DNA of 64,000 nt from Thermomonas sp. (GCF_029945965.1 NZ_JAQSDO010000012.1:1-64000); one strand, 5' to 3'. Counted from the stretch's first letter, positions 15,797 through 27,443 are shown. Numbers and translations are program-made. Notes: generated by a model from the letters alone, not told the origin.

Positions 15797-17878
15797 ATGC
15801 TGGAGCAATACGGTCTACTTCTGGCGTTTGTCTGCGCCATCATCGCAATCGGGTACGGCCTTTGGGCCGCCGGTTGGATCAATCGCCAACCTGCCGGCAA
15901 TGAGCGCATGCAGGAAATCGCCGGCGCCATCCAGGAAGGTGCGCGCGCTTACCTGAATCGCCAATACACCACGATCGCAGTCGCCGGCGTGGTGCTGTTC
16001 GTGCTGGTCGGGTTCGCACTGACCTGGTACACCGCGATCGGCTTCCTGATCGGCGCAGTGCTGTCCGGCGCCGCAGGCTACATCGGCATGAATGTTTCGG
16101 TCCGCGCCAACGTGCGCACCGCCGAGGCCGCACGCAAGGGCATCAGTGAGGCAATGGATGTCGCCTTCAAGGGCGGAGCCATCACCGGCATGCTGGTGGT
16201 CGGGCTGGGCTTGCTGGGCGTGGCCGGCTACTTCGCGATCCTGACCAGGCATCTGGGGGTTCCGCAGGAAACTGCGTTGCACGCACTGGTCGGGCTGGCG
16301 TTTGGTTCTTCGCTGATCTCGATCTTTGCGCGCCTTGGCGGCGGCATCTTCACCAAGGGTGCCGACGTCGGCGCGGACCTGGTGGGCAAGGTCGAAGCTG
16401 GCATCCCCGAGGATGACCCCCGCAACCCGGCGGTGATTGCCGACAACGTCGGCGACAACGTGGGTGACTGCGCCGGCATGGCTGCCGACCTGTTCGAGAC
16501 CTACGCGGTCACGATCATCGCGACGATGCTGCTGGGCGGGCTGAGCTTCGCCGAGGGCAGCAACGCAGTGTTATATCCGCTGGTACTGGGCGCGGTGTCG
16601 ATCATCGCCTCGATCATTGGCGCGTTCTTCGTCAAGGTCAACGCCGCCAAGCCCAACATCATGGGCGCGCTGTACAAGGGCGTGATCGTGTCGGCGCTGC
16701 TGTCGGCCGTGGCGTTCTGGTTCGTCACCGCCAACATGTTCCCGAACGGGCTGGCCCCGTCTGATGGCACCGCCGCTCTGACAGCGACCAACCTGTTCCT
16801 GTGCGGACTGATTGGGCTAGTGCTGACCGGCGTGATCGTCTGGATCACCGAGTACTACACCGGTACCCAGTTCAAGCCGGTGCAGCACATCGCACAGGCC
16901 TCGACCACGGGCCATGGCACCAACATCATTGCGGGCCTCGGCGTGTCGATGAAGTCGACCGCGCTGCCGGTGTTGGCGGTATGTGCCTCGATTTATGGTG
17001 CGCATGCGCTGGCCGGCCTCTACGGCATCGCGATTGCTGCCACTGCCATGCTGTCGATGGCCGGGATGATCGTGGCGCTGGACGCCTACGGCCCGATCAC
17101 CGACAACGCCGGCGGCATCGCCGAGATGGCCGAGCTGCCACCTGAAGTGCGCGCTGTCACGGATCCGCTGGACGCGGTTGGCAACACCACCAAGGCGGTG
17201 ACCAAGGGTTATGCGATCGGTTCGGCCGCGCTGGCCGCACTGGTGCTGTTCGCTGACTACACCCACAACCTCGACGCCGCCGGTGCCGCCAAGGCAGCAC
17301 TCACCGGCGTGGCGTATGAGGCGGTGCGGTTCGACCTCTCCAACCATATGGTGATCATCGGCTTGCTGATCGGCGGCCTGATTCCGTTCCTGTTCGGCGC
17401 GATGGCGATGGAAGCCGTCGGCCGCGCAGCGGGTGCGGTGGTCGAGGAAGTGCGTCGCCAGTTCCGCGAGATCCCCGGCATCATGGAAGGCACCAGCAAG
17501 CCTGACTACAGCAAGGCTGTGGACATGCTGACCAAGTCGGCGATCAAGGAAATGATCGTGCCGTCGCTGCTGCCGGTTGCGGTTCCGGTGGTGGTCGGTC
17601 TGTTATTGGGTGCACAAGCACTGGGCGGCCTGCTGATCGGCACGATTGTGACGGGCATCTTCGTGGCGATTTCCATGACCACCGGTGGTGGTGCCTGGGA
17701 CAACGCCAAGAAGTACATTGAGGACGGCCACTGCGGTGGCAAGGGTTCCGAGGCGCACAAGGCCGCGGTCACTGGCGACACCGTCGGCGATCCCTACAAG
17801 GACACCGCCGGCCCGGCGATCAACCCGCTGATCAAGATCATCAACATCGTTGCATTGCTGATGGTGCCGTTGCTGTAA
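15797..17878 (+). CDS. hppA: K+-independent H+-translocating inorganic pyrophosphatase
   Basis: This 693-residue membrane pyrophosphatase couples PPi hydrolysis to proton pumping across the inner membrane; about 16 membrane helices are expected. The catalytic signature is intact: [13 protein letters not shown] (188-200), [22 protein letters not shown] (205-226), and a C-terminal [15 protein letters not shown]466 and T469 in N-T-T-K-A-V-T-K-G mark the potassium-independent class, where K+-dependent enzymes have alanine and glycine/alanine. The ATG at 15797 has GGGGAGG upstream; a longer frame from 15611 adds an unrelated stretch. A terminator follows. ppa lies next, on its own promoter. Confidence 0.97.
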   Translation: MLEQYGLLLAFVCAIIAIGYGLWAAGWINRQPAGNERMQEIAGAIQEGARAYLNRQYTTIAVAGVVLFVLVGFALTWYTAIGFLIGAVLSGAAGYIGMNVSVRANVRTAEAARKGISEAMDVAFKGGAITGMLVVGLGLLGVAGYFAILTRHLGVPQETALHALVGLAFGSSLISIFARLGGGIFTKGADVGADLVGKVEAGIPEDDPRNPAVIADNVGDNVGDCAGMAADLFETYAVTIIATMLLGGLSFAEGSNAVLYPLVLGAVSIIASIIGAFFVKVNAAKPNIMGALYKGVIVSALLSAVAFWFVTANMFPNGLAPSDGTAALTATNLFLCGLIGLVLTGVIVWITEYYTGTQFKPVQHIAQASTTGHGTNIIAGLGVSMKSTALPVLAVCASIYGAHALAGLYGIAIAATAMLSMAGMIVALDAYGPITDNAGGIAEMAELPPEVRAVTDPLDAVGNTTKAVTKGYAIGSAALAALVLFADYTHNLDAAGAAKAALTGVAYEAVRFDLSNHMVIIGLLIGGLIPFLFGAMAMEAVGRAAGAVVEEVRRQFREIPGIMEGTSKPDYSKAVDMLTKSAIKEMIVPSLLPVAVPVVVGLLLGAQALGGLLIGTIVTGIFVAISMTTGGGAWDNAKKYIEDGHCGGKGSEAHKAAVTGDTVGDPYKDTAGPAINPLIKIINIVALLMVPLL

Positions 17879-17911
17879 GCCTGCTTGCATTGGCGCGGGT
17901 CATCGCGTCAC

Positions 17912-17941
17912 GAAAACGGCGGCCCTCGGGTCGCCGTTTTC
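17912..17941 (+). terminator. Rho-independent terminator after hppA
   Basis: The arms 17912-17921 (GAAAACGGCG) and 17932-17941 (CGCCGTTTTC) form a 10-bp stem around a 10-base GC-rich loop. The T run sits in the 3' arm. It lies 33 bases after the hppA stop. Confidence 0.8.
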
Positions 17942-17963
17942 ATTTGCCCGGCATGTGTTGGAG

Positions 17964-17991
17964 TTGTCGCTCCAGCGGCTGGGGGTAGAAT
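17964..17991 (+). promoter_or_regulatory. Candidate sigma70 promoter of ppa
   Basis: TTGTCG at 17964-17969 and TAGAAT at 17986-17991 are separated by 16 bases, about 70 bases upstream of the ppa ATG and just past the hppA terminator. The -10 box differs from consensus at one position. Confidence 0.45.
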
Positions 17992-18059
17992 GCGCGCCCT
18001 CCCCCTTTCGCATCGTGCCGGCCGCAACATGCGCCGCGCGTCATCATGGAGTCAACCAT

Positions 18060-18614
18060 ATGGGCCTGGACCTGGTCACCACCGGCAACAATCCACCGGA
18101 CGAAATCAACGTCATCATCGAAATCCCGAAGGACGCCGAACCGGTCAAGTACGAGGTCGACAAGGCTACCGGTGCGATCTTCGTCGACCGCATCCTGTCG
18201 ACCCCGATGCGCTATCCATGCAATTACGGCTACGTGCCGCACACCGTGTGTGGCGATGGCGACCCGGCCGACGTGCTGGTGATCCTGCCGTTGCCGCTGG
18301 TACCGGGCTCGGTGATTCGCTGCATTCCCGTTGGCGTGCTGAAGATGAGCGACGAAGCCGGTAGTGACGAGAAAATCATCGCGGTGCCGTTGCCGAAGAT
18401 CTTCAGCGGGTATGCGCACGTTATCGACATCGCCCAGGTCAGTCCGCACTGGCTGGAGCGCATCGGCCACTTCTTCGAGCACTACAAGGATCTCGAGAAG
18501 GGCAAGTGGGTCAAGCTGGAAGGCTGGGGCGGCGCCGAGGAAGCCAAGCAGATCCTGCTGCAGGCGATGGAACGCTACAGCGCCATGCCGGACGCGGACA
18601 AGCCGCACTTCTGA
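18060..18614 (+). CDS. ppa: Soluble inorganic pyrophosphatase, family I
   Basis: Ppa hydrolyses PPi to two phosphates in the cytosol. The 184-residue protein carries the family-I signature C-G-D-G-D-P-A-D-V-L with the metal-binding aspartates D66, D68 and D71, and the R-Y-P-C-N-Y-G-Y-V-P substrate loop. GGAG lies seven bases before the ATG at 18060. The in-frame ATG at 17955 falls before the predicted promoter and is rejected. The cell thus has soluble and membrane pyrophosphatases as neighbours, with a PPi-using PFK 5 kb upstream, so regulation of flux between them is an open point. It is convergent with the hydroxylase gene, 24 bases between stops. Confidence 0.96.
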   Translation: MGLDLVTTGNNPPDEINVIIEIPKDAEPVKYEVDKATGAIFVDRILSTPMRYPCNYGYVPHTVCGDGDPADVLVILPLPLVPGSVIRCIPVGVLKMSDEAGSDEKIIAVPLPKIFSGYAHVIDIAQVSPHWLERIGHFFEHYKDLEKGKWVKLEGWGGAEEAKQILLQAMERYSAMPDADKPHF

Positions 18615-18638
18615 GGCACTGCGCCAGGTTTGGGCAGG

Positions 18639-19580
18639 CTAGTTGCCCACGCCTCGCTTGAGCACCGTCGCCGACACCGCCGGGTACCAGAACGACCCAT
18701 TGCGCAGGCGCTGGTTGACGACGGTCTCCGGCAAATCATCGATGAACGCCTGCAAGGCGGCGCGGTATTCCCCGCTGCCTTCACCGGAATCGCCGAAGTG
18801 CGCCCACAGACCACGCCACGCACGCGTCAGGCGATTGCTTGCCATCCATATCTGCCTCGCGTCTGGCGTTTGAGGCGCAACAAGGTCTGCATTGAATCCG
18901 TGCAGGTGATGCTGCAACTCCCAGGGACTCATGATTCGCGGCACGTTATGGCGTTCGCAACGCAGTGCCGGCAACCCAGCGGATGAGGCAGGCGCCACGT
19001 TGCGTGCCTGCCAGCCTTGCGGAGATGCATCATGCGGGCGGCCGCGCTCCACCATCGACCAGAATTCGGCACCACCCACCGTGTCAGAGACGAGGTGGAT
19101 GCGTTGCTCGGTCGCATCGTTGAAGACTTGGTGTTCTCGCCAGGTATCGAAAATCCAGCACTCACCCTCGGCCATGTTGATGGCCTGTCCGCCACATACG
19201 AAACGCACGCCAGCCTGGGTGCGGACCGGCACATGCACGCGCACCCGCTCGGCCCAGTAGTAGTCAGAGTCCACGTGCGGGGAGACTTCGGCCTGACCCG
19301 CCAGGCGCATCAGCCGGGTCCTGCCGAGCACTGCACCAAAGCTGGCCAGGACCTGGACCAGGTAGGGGCAGCGCAGCAATTCGGGCGTCGGGGCCATCTC
19401 GCCCACGAACGTTTCGTTGCTTGCATCCCCACCAACCGCGAGCAGCGGCAACATCGAATTACCCGCGAATTTCTGCGGGTGGTCGCGCCAGACGCCCTCG
19501 CCCAGTCTCTCGATCTCCGATGCAAGCACATTGGCATCGAACCGAAGTGGCAACTGGATGAATGGAACGGGCAGTCTCAT
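18639..19580 (-). CDS. Aspartyl/asparaginyl beta-hydroxylase-like 2-oxoglutarate oxygenase
   Basis: The first 180 or so residues of this 313-residue protein match the Asp_Arg_Hydrox fold. Predicted iron ligands are H102 in S-P-H-V-D-S-D and H150 in W-R-E-H-Q-V-F-N-D, with R160 placed to bind 2-oxoglutarate. The C-terminal 130 residues are a separate region of unknown function, rich in Trp and Arg, containing S-P-W-E-L-Q-H-H and ending in a Y-P-A-V-S stretch. Substrates of the bacterial family include peptides and lipids; none can be named here. A sulfotransferase gene lies 66 bases upstream on the same strand and thiC lies before that, so a shared transcript is possible. Confidence 0.78.
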   Translation of the reverse strand: MRLPVPFIQLPLRFDANVLASEIERLGEGVWRDHPQKFAGNSMLPLLAVGGDASNETFVGEMAPTPELLRCPYLVQVLASFGAVLGRTRLMRLAGQAEVSPHVDSDYYWAERVRVHVPVRTQAGVRFVCGGQAINMAEGECWIFDTWREHQVFNDATEQRIHLVSDTVGGAEFWSMVERGRPHDASPQGWQARNVAPASSAGLPALRCERHNVPRIMSPWELQHHLHGFNADLVAPQTPDARQIWMASNRLTRAWRGLWAHFGDSGEGSGEYRAALQAFIDDLPETVVNQRLRNGSFWYPAVSATVLKRGVGN

Positions 19581-19646
19581 TGGGAAGCAGGAAAAATGGC
19601 TGGCGAAATGGCTGGCATGGATTCTAGCCCGGCGCGGCCCTGGTCA

Positions 19647-20528
19647 TCAGGCTCGGGGTTGGGCACGCGCATCCAGCATGCGCTCAGCGCGCGCTTGCAC
19701 CTGCTCGACCAATGGCATCACGCGCATGATGGCGTCCTCGTTGCGTCGCCATTTTTCGGGCTCCGGCGGCGTCAGCGTGACCTTTGAAAACGGCAATTGC
19801 TGGATGACCAGGTCCCAGGCCAGGCCGAGATCCCCGCAGAGCCGCTTGATCTGTTCCTGAGGGTCCGCAACCAGGTCCTCGTAACGCAAGGGAATCCATT
19901 CCGAAGCCGGGAGCGTGTCCAGGTCATCCATCAACACAGACATCCCGCGCGCCCATTGATGGGCTACCACTTCCTCCAGCGGCCGGCCGTTGACCTGCTT
20001 CCAGCCATCCACGAGCAGCAACGACCAAGGCAGGCCCTGCCATTCGGGCAGCCGGCGATAGGTGACGAAATGGCCGGAGCGCCATGCTTCCATCATGCTT
20101 GAAAGCACTGCGCGGGGGTCGCGGAAGAGCACCACGAACCGTGCATCCGGAAATACTTTCCGCATGAATGGCACGCGCAGTATGTTCTTCGGTGTTTTTT
20201 CCAGGAATCGCACCGGCTGTGCAGGCAGTGGCGGAACCCCCTGTCGATCTCGCAGTGCGTTGGCGAAGTGGGATCGCACCTCGGCCGCCACCTGATTGGG
20301 GGCATCCGATTCAATCAGGCGATTGGATACAAAACCGCGAAGTTCCGGGTTGAAGCCGGCATGCCCCTCGATCACGCGATGGCTCTCGTTGCCGATCGTG
20401 TAAACGCCAGGTGCACACGACAGGGTTTCGAACAGCAATGTCGAACCCGAACGCGGCGCGCTCAGGATGATCACTGGCCGATCGAAGCGTACCTCGTTAC
20501 CAGGATTGCCTTGCATCGAAATTTCCAT
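19647..20528 (-). CDS. PAPS-dependent sulfotransferase family protein
   Basis: This 293-residue cytosolic protein has the two PAPS-binding motifs of sulfotransferases: a P-loop-like S-A-P-R-S-G-S-T-L-L (23-32) for the 5'-phosphosulfate and V-V-L-F-R-D-P-R-A-V (132-141) for the 3'-phosphate. L-R-Y-E-D-L near residue 215 is also typical. It would move sulfate from PAPS to an alcohol or amine of an unknown acceptor. Starts at 20528 or 20516 are both possible and neither has a strong ribosome site. It is 14 bases downstream of thiC, so it may depend on thiC read-through. The next gene is an Asp/Asn-hydroxylase-like oxygenase, which suggests a small tailoring pair. Confidence 0.82.
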   Translation of the reverse strand: MEISMQGNPGNEVRFDRPVIILSAPRSGSTLLFETLSCAPGVYTIGNESHRVIEGHAGFNPELRGFVSNRLIESDAPNQVAAEVRSHFANALRDRQGVPPLPAQPVRFLEKTPKNILRVPFMRKVFPDARFVVLFRDPRAVLSSMMEAWRSGHFVTYRRLPEWQGLPWSLLLVDGWKQVNGRPLEEVVAHQWARGMSVLMDDLDTLPASEWIPLRYEDLVADPQEQIKRLCGDLGLAWDLVIQQLPFSKVTLTPPEPEKWRRNEDAIMRVMPLVEQVQARAERMLDARAQPRA

Positions 20529-20542
20529 CCGCGACACCAAAT

Positions 20543-22622
<2,080 letters not shown>

Positions 22623-22667
22623 AGGTGCTATTGGAACATGGTGCATCCGGGGCTGCCAACAATGCCT

Positions 22668-22680
22668 GTAGGAGCGACTT
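22668..22680 (+). repeat. GTAG-headed REP-like fragment after korB
   Basis: GTAGGAGCGACTT at this position matches the head of the GTAGGAGCGACTTCAGTCGC-type repeat that I recall as common in Xanthomonadaceae and Pseudomonas. Only one arm is clear; the other would overlap the korB stop and is not well paired. It may be a decayed copy. Confidence 0.35.
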
Positions 22681-23736
22681 TCAGCGCAACGACGCATTGA
22701 TCCTGTCGAGCACGACCGCCCCCGGGTTCAACTCCGCCGTGTCCAGCCCATTCAGCGGCCCTGCAATGGTGTTGAGGTGACCGTGCAGGTCGTCCGAATC
22801 CGGGGCGACGTACAGCAGGCCGGTCACTACTTCCCCCTGCGCCTGCCGCTGCTGCAGCAGGTTCATGGCATGGATCCGGTCGCGCGGATCGTAATCCTGA
22901 TCGAGCTTGCGCAGGCGCAATACCGAACCATCATGCTGGGCGACTTCCAGCAGTTCACCGTCGGCGTATTCCACCGCGATTTCCGCTCGTGGCAGGATCA
23001 TGTCCATCCGGTTCATCGCCTCGTTGTGCTCACGCACGTACTGGTAGCTCTTGGTGCTGCCGGGGTGATTGTTGAAAGCGACGCAAGGGCTGATCACGTC
23101 GAGGAATGCCGCGCCGCGATGCGCCAGTGCACCCTTGATCAGCGGCACCAGTTGCTGCTTGTCCCCGGAGAAACTGCGCGCGACATAGGTGGCGCCCAAC
23201 TGCAGGGCCATGGTGATGAGGTCAAGTGGGCTGTCGTTGTTGGCCACGCCTTTCTTCGACACCGAGCCCTGGTCTGCGGTGGCGGAAAATTGACCCTTTG
23301 TCAGGCCATACACACCGTTGTTCTCCACGATATACGTCATGTTCACCGCGCGACGGATCGAGTGCACGAACTGACCAATGCCGATCGAGGCCGAGTCGCC
23401 GTCGCCGGACACGCCCAGATAGATCAACTCGCGATTGGCGAGGTTGGCGCCGGTCAGTACCGACGGCATCCGTCCATGCACGGTGTTGAAACCATGCGAC
23501 TGACCGAGGAAATAGGTCGGCGTCTTCGAGCTGCAGCCGATCCCGGACAGCTTCGCCACGCGATGCGGCGCGATGTCCATTTCCCAACAGGCCTGGATGA
23601 TCGCCGCCGAGATCGAATCGTGGCCACAACCCGCGCACAGGGTCGATACCGTGCCTTCGTAATCGCGTCGGGTGAAGCCCAGCGCATTGCAGCCGAGGCT
23701 CGGGTGATGAAGTTTTGGCTTGGCTAGATAGGTCAT
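22681..23736 (-). CDS. korB: 2-oxoacid:ferredoxin oxidoreductase beta subunit
   Basis: This 351-residue subunit binds thiamine pyrophosphate and one 4Fe-4S cluster. Cluster ligands are likely C34, C37, C68 and C218. The TPP/Mg motif is G-D-G-D-S (111-115) with N139-N140 in N-N-G-V-Y-G-L-T. With KorA it oxidatively decarboxylates a 2-oxoacid (probably 2-oxoglutarate or a branched-chain 2-oxoacid) to acyl-CoA, reducing ferredoxin. It starts 3 bases after the korA stop. The third operon gene is a flavoprotein/ferredoxin. The TPP-controlled thiC leader lies immediately downstream. Confidence 0.92.
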   Translation of the reverse strand: MTYLAKPKLHHPSLGCNALGFTRRDYEGTVSTLCAGCGHDSISAAIIQACWEMDIAPHRVAKLSGIGCSSKTPTYFLGQSHGFNTVHGRMPSVLTGANLANRELIYLGVSGDGDSASIGIGQFVHSIRRAVNMTYIVENNGVYGLTKGQFSATADQGSVSKKGVANNDSPLDLITMALQLGATYVARSFSGDKQQLVPLIKGALAHRGAAFLDVISPCVAFNNHPGSTKSYQYVREHNEAMNRMDMILPRAEIAVEYADGELLEVAQHDGSVLRLRKLDQDYDPRDRIHAMNLLQQRQAQGEVVTGLLYVAPDSDDLHGHLNTIAGPLNGLDTAELNPGAVVLDRINASLR

Positions 23737-23739
23737 GGC

Positions 23740-25587
23740 TCAGGCCACCTCTTCGCGGGCTGGCTGCACTTGCGCGACAATGCTACGCGCAATAAACCGG
23801 GCGGTAATCGGAGTGCCGTCGTAATGCAGCACCGCGACCAGGCGCACCGGATCGATGCCGAACTCATTGACCAACAGGCTGCGCAACTGACCGTCGCGAT
23901 TCTGTTCGACCACGAACACCGATTCATGCGCCTTGATGAAATCGTGGATCGAGTCCGGAAAGGGGAATGCACGGACGCGCAGGGTATCCAGCAAGATGCC
24001 TTCGTCGCGCAAAAGCTCGACCGCCTCGGCCATCGCCGGGCTCGTGGAGCCGTAGAAAATCGCGGCTTGCGGTGAGGGCTGCCCCGACTGTACTACGACC
24101 GGTTGCGGCACCAGCGACTTGGCGGTATCGAACTTCTGCAGCAACCGCTGCATGTTGTAGATGTAATCCTCGCCACGTTCCGAATATTTCGCCTGCGGAT
24201 CGCGCGAGGTCCCACGGGTGAAATACGCGCCCTTGTCAGGATGTGTGCCTGGCCAGGTTCGGTACGGGATGCCGTCGCCATCGACATCCTTGTAGCGCGC
24301 AAATTCCTTGCCCGCGTCAAGATCCTCGGCGGTCATCACCTTGCCGCGATCAAAGCTGCGCGCGTCATCCCACTGGAATGGCGCACACAATCGCTGGTTC
24401 ATGCCGATGTCCAGGTCGCTCATCACGAAGATTGGCGTCTGCAAACGATCAGCCAGGTCAAGCGCAGCGGCCGCGAACTCGAAGCATTCGGTCGGGTCTT
24501 CCGGGAACAGCAATACGTGTTTGGTATCACCGTGCGAGGCATAAGCGCAGGCCAGCACGTCGGACTGCTGGGTGCGCGTCGGCATGCCGGTCGACGGCCC
24601 GCCGCGTTGCACATTGATTATGGTGACCGGTATCTCGGCAAAATATGCCAATCCTATGAACTCATTCATCAGCGAGATGCCCGGGCCCGAGGTCGACGTA
24701 AACGCACGGGCACCATTCCAGCCAGCGCCCACCACGATGCCGATCGACGCGATTTCGTCCTCGGCCTGGATCACCGCGAAGCGCGCGTGGCCGTCGGCGT
24801 CGATGCGGTATTTCTGGCAGTACGACTGGAACGCCTCGGCGAGCGACGACGATGGCGTGATCGGGTACCAGGCGCAGACGGTGGCACCACCGTAGACGCA
24901 ACCCAGCGCGGCGGCAGCATTGCCTTCGACGAAGATGCGGTCGCCGACCGCATCGACCTTGCGCACCTGCAACCCAATCGGATGCGGCACATGCTCGCGA
25001 ATCCACTCGCGGCCCAGGTGCAAGGCATCTATGTTGGGCGGCAGCAATTTGGGCTTGCTCTTGTATTGCTCGCCGATCAGGGTCTCGATGATCGGCACGT
25101 CGACATCGAGCAATGCACTCAGCGCGCCGACATACATGATGTTCTTGAACAGCTGACGCTGTCGTGGATCGTCGTAGCTGGCGTTGCACAATTCCGTCAG
25201 CGGCACCCCAATGATGTTGATGTCATCGCGGAACTTCGACTTCGGCATCGGCTTGCTGTTGTCGTAGAACAGATACCCACCGGGCGCGAGCTCCCTGACA
25301 TCGTCGTCCCATGTCTGCGGATTCATCGCCACCAGCAAGTCGACGCCGCCGCGACGTCCCAGCCAGCCGGCCTCGCTGACCCGCACCTCATACCAAGTCG
25401 GCAATCCCTGGATGTTGGACGGGAAGATGTTGCGCGGGCTGACCGGCACGCCCATGCGCAGGATGGCTTTTGCGAACAGCTCATTGGCCGAGGCCGAGCC
25501 GGAGCCGTTGACGTTGGCGAACTTGACGACGAAATCGTTGACGGCCTGCAACGCCGCGGCTCCCGATGGATCGACACTCTCGCTCAT
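23740..25587 (-). CDS. korA: 2-oxoacid:ferredoxin oxidoreductase, fused gamma-alpha subunit
   Basis: This 615-residue protein fuses the gamma domain (about residues 25-200) to the alpha domain (about 220-600), as in other two-subunit oxidoreductases of the KorAB type. The alpha domain has the family motif Y-P-I-T-P-S-S (240-246), A-E-D-E-I-A-S near 274-280 and Q-R-G-G-P-S-T-G-M-P-T (326-336). The substrate is not fixed by sequence: Y-P-I-T-P is shared by 2-oxoglutarate and broad 2-oxoacid enzymes. Its start overlaps the flavoprotein stop by 4 bases (ATGA), indicating translational coupling, and korB follows after 3 bases. Confidence 0.92.
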   Translation of the reverse strand: MSESVDPSGAAALQAVNDFVVKFANVNGSGSASANELFAKAILRMGVPVSPRNIFPSNIQGLPTWYEVRVSEAGWLGRRGGVDLLVAMNPQTWDDDVRELAPGGYLFYDNSKPMPKSKFRDDINIIGVPLTELCNASYDDPRQRQLFKNIMYVGALSALLDVDVPIIETLIGEQYKSKPKLLPPNIDALHLGREWIREHVPHPIGLQVRKVDAVGDRIFVEGNAAAALGCVYGGATVCAWYPITPSSSLAEAFQSYCQKYRIDADGHARFAVIQAEDEIASIGIVVGAGWNGARAFTSTSGPGISLMNEFIGLAYFAEIPVTIINVQRGGPSTGMPTRTQQSDVLACAYASHGDTKHVLLFPEDPTECFEFAAAALDLADRLQTPIFVMSDLDIGMNQRLCAPFQWDDARSFDRGKVMTAEDLDAGKEFARYKDVDGDGIPYRTWPGTHPDKGAYFTRGTSRDPQAKYSERGEDYIYNMQRLLQKFDTAKSLVPQPVVVQSGQPSPQAAIFYGSTSPAMAEAVELLRDEGILLDTLRVRAFPFPDSIHDFIKAHESVFVVEQNRDGQLRSLLVNEFGIDPVRLVAVLHYDGTPITARFIARSIVAQVQPAREEVA

Positions 25588-27443
25588 GCTGCCTCCCGTG
25601 CCGGTTTACTGCGGCAGCGGGCACCCGCTTGGGTCTCCAGCAGCAGGAATTTCTGCATGTCCCAGGCGCCGGTCGGGCAGCGTTCGGCGCACAGGCTGCA
25701 ATGCAGGCAGACGTCCTCGTCCTTGACCATCACGCGCATGGTTGGCAGCGGCTCGGACACGTAGAGATCCTGCTCGGTGTTAACTGCTGGCGCAGTCAGA
25801 TGCGTGCGCAAGTCGGCTTCTTCGGCATTCGCGGTGAAGGTGATGCAGTCGGTCGGGCAGATGTCGACGCAGGCGTCGCACTCGATGCACTTGTCGCGGG
25901 TGAACACGGTCTGCACGTCGCAGTTGAGGCAACGCTGGGTTTCCTTCCAGGCAGTGGCGGCATCAAAACCCAGCTCGACTTCGACCTTGATGCTGTCGAG
26001 CTTCCTGGCCTCCTTCGACCACGGCACAAGGAAACGCTCGTCCGGCGACACATCGTTGTCGTAGGTCCACTCGTGGATACCCATTTTTTGCGAAGTCAGG
26101 CGGACGATGGGATCCGGGCGCTCACTGGTGTCTTCATCGTGCAGCAGCTTGTCGATCGAAATCGCGGCGGCGTGACCATGCGCCACCGCCCAGATGATGT
26201 TCTTTGGCCCGAATGCGGCATCGCCACCGAACAGCACATGCGGCAGCGACGACTGATGGGTTACCTTGTCGACCAACGGCATGGCCCACTCGCCGAATTC
26301 GATACCGCAATCGCGTTCGATCCACGGGAACGCGTTCTCCTGCCCGATCGCGATCAGCACTTCGTCGCATCCGTGGAACTCGTCCGGCTCACCGGTCTGC
26401 ACCAGCTTGCGGCGGCCATTGGCGTCGTACTCTGCGCGCACGATTTCGAACGTCATGCCAGTGAGCTTGCCGTCTTCATGCACGAAGGTTTTCGGCACGC
26501 GGTAGTCGAGGATCGGGATGCCCTCCTCCATCGCGTCTTCCTTCTCCCAAGGACTGGCCTTCATCTCCTCGAAACCCGAGCGCACGAGCACCTTGACGTC
26601 TTCGCCACCAAGCCGACGCGCGCTGCGGCAGCAATCCATCGCGGTATTGCCGCCGCCGAGCACAAGGACGCGCTTGCCGACGGCTTTTACGTGTTCGAAG
26701 TAGACGTTCGCCAGCCAGTCCAGGCCGATATGGATGTTGGCCGCCGCCTCCTCGCGCCCGGGAATCTCCAGATTGCGTCCGCGTGGCGCACCGCTGCCGA
26801 CGAAGACCGCGTCATAGCCTTCGGCCAGCATCGACTTCATCGATTCGATTCGCCTGCCACCAACGAACTCGACGCCGAGGTCCAGGATGTAACCGCATTC
26901 TTCGTCGATCACGTGTTCCGGCAATCGGAAGCGCGGCACCTGGGTGCGCATGAATCCGCCGGCCTTGCGGTCGGCTTCGAAAATGGTGACGTGGTAGCCC
27001 AGCGGCGCGAGGTCGCGGGCGACGGTCAGCGACGCCGGGCCGGCACCGATGCAGGCGATGCGCTTGCCGTTGAGGCGAGTGGCTGGTTTCGGCATCCGCG
27101 CCCGCACATCGCCCTTGTGGTCGGCGGCGACGCGCTTGAGCCTGCAGATTGCGACTGGCTCGGGCTTCTCACGCATGGATTCGGGGCCGTTGTTCTCTTC
27201 CACGCGCCCGCGCCGGCAGGCCGGCTCGCAAGGCCTGTCGCAGGTGCGGCCAAGGATTCCCGGGAACACATTAGATTCCCAATTGACCATGTAGGCATCG
27301 GCGTATCTGCCTTCCGCGATCAGGCGGATGTATTCGGGAACCGGCGTGTGTGCGGGACAGGCCCACTGGCAGTCGACGACTTTATGGAAGACGTCGGGAT
27401 TGCGAATATCGGTCGGCTTCACTACGACCCTCGCTGCAGGCAA
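25584..27443 (-). CDS. FAD/NAD(P) oxidoreductase with two 4Fe-4S clusters (GltD-like, ferredoxin fusion)
   Basis: This 619-residue protein joins a glutamate-synthase-small-subunit-like flavoprotein to a bacterial ferredoxin. An N-terminal cysteine set (C25, C29, C68, C72, C76) resembles the 4Fe-4S part of the GltD family. The FAD site is G-A-G-P-A (133-137) and the NAD(P) site G-G-G-N-T-A-M-D (263-270). The C-terminus has two ferredoxin motifs, C519/C522/C525/C529 and C579/C582/C585/C589. The most likely job is passing electrons between KorAB-reduced ferredoxin and NAD(P). It is the first gene of the kor operon. The TTGACA of the ilv promoter lies about 180 bases away on the opposite strand. 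Confidence 0.88.
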   Translation of the reverse strand: MPAARVVVKPTDIRNPDVFHKVVDCQWACPAHTPVPEYIRLIAEGRYADAYMVNWESNVFPGILGRTCDRPCEPACRRGRVEENNGPESMREKPEPVAICRLKRVAADHKGDVRARMPKPATRLNGKRIACIGAGPASLTVARDLAPLGYHVTIFEADRKAGGFMRTQVPRFRLPEHVIDEECGYILDLGVEFVGGRRIESMKSMLAEGYDAVFVGSGAPRGRNLEIPGREEAAANIHIGLDWLANVYFEHVKAVGKRVLVLGGGNTAMDCCRSARRLGGEDVKVLVRSGFEEMKASPWEKEDAMEEGIPILDYRVPKTFVHEDGKLTGMTFEIVRAEYDANGRRKLVQTGEPDEFHGCDEVLIAIGQENAFPWIERDCGIEFGEWAMPLVDKVTHQSSLPHVLFGGDAAFGPKNIIWAVAHGHAAAISIDKLLHDEDTSERPDPIVRLTSQKMGIHEWTYDNDVSPDERFLVPWSKEARKLDSIKVEVELGFDAATAWKETQRCLNCDVQTVFTRDKCIECDACVDICPTDCITFTANAEEADLRTHLTAPAVNTEQDLYVSEPLPTMRVMVKDEDVCLHCSLCAERCPTGAWDMQKFLLLETQAGARCRSKPAREAA

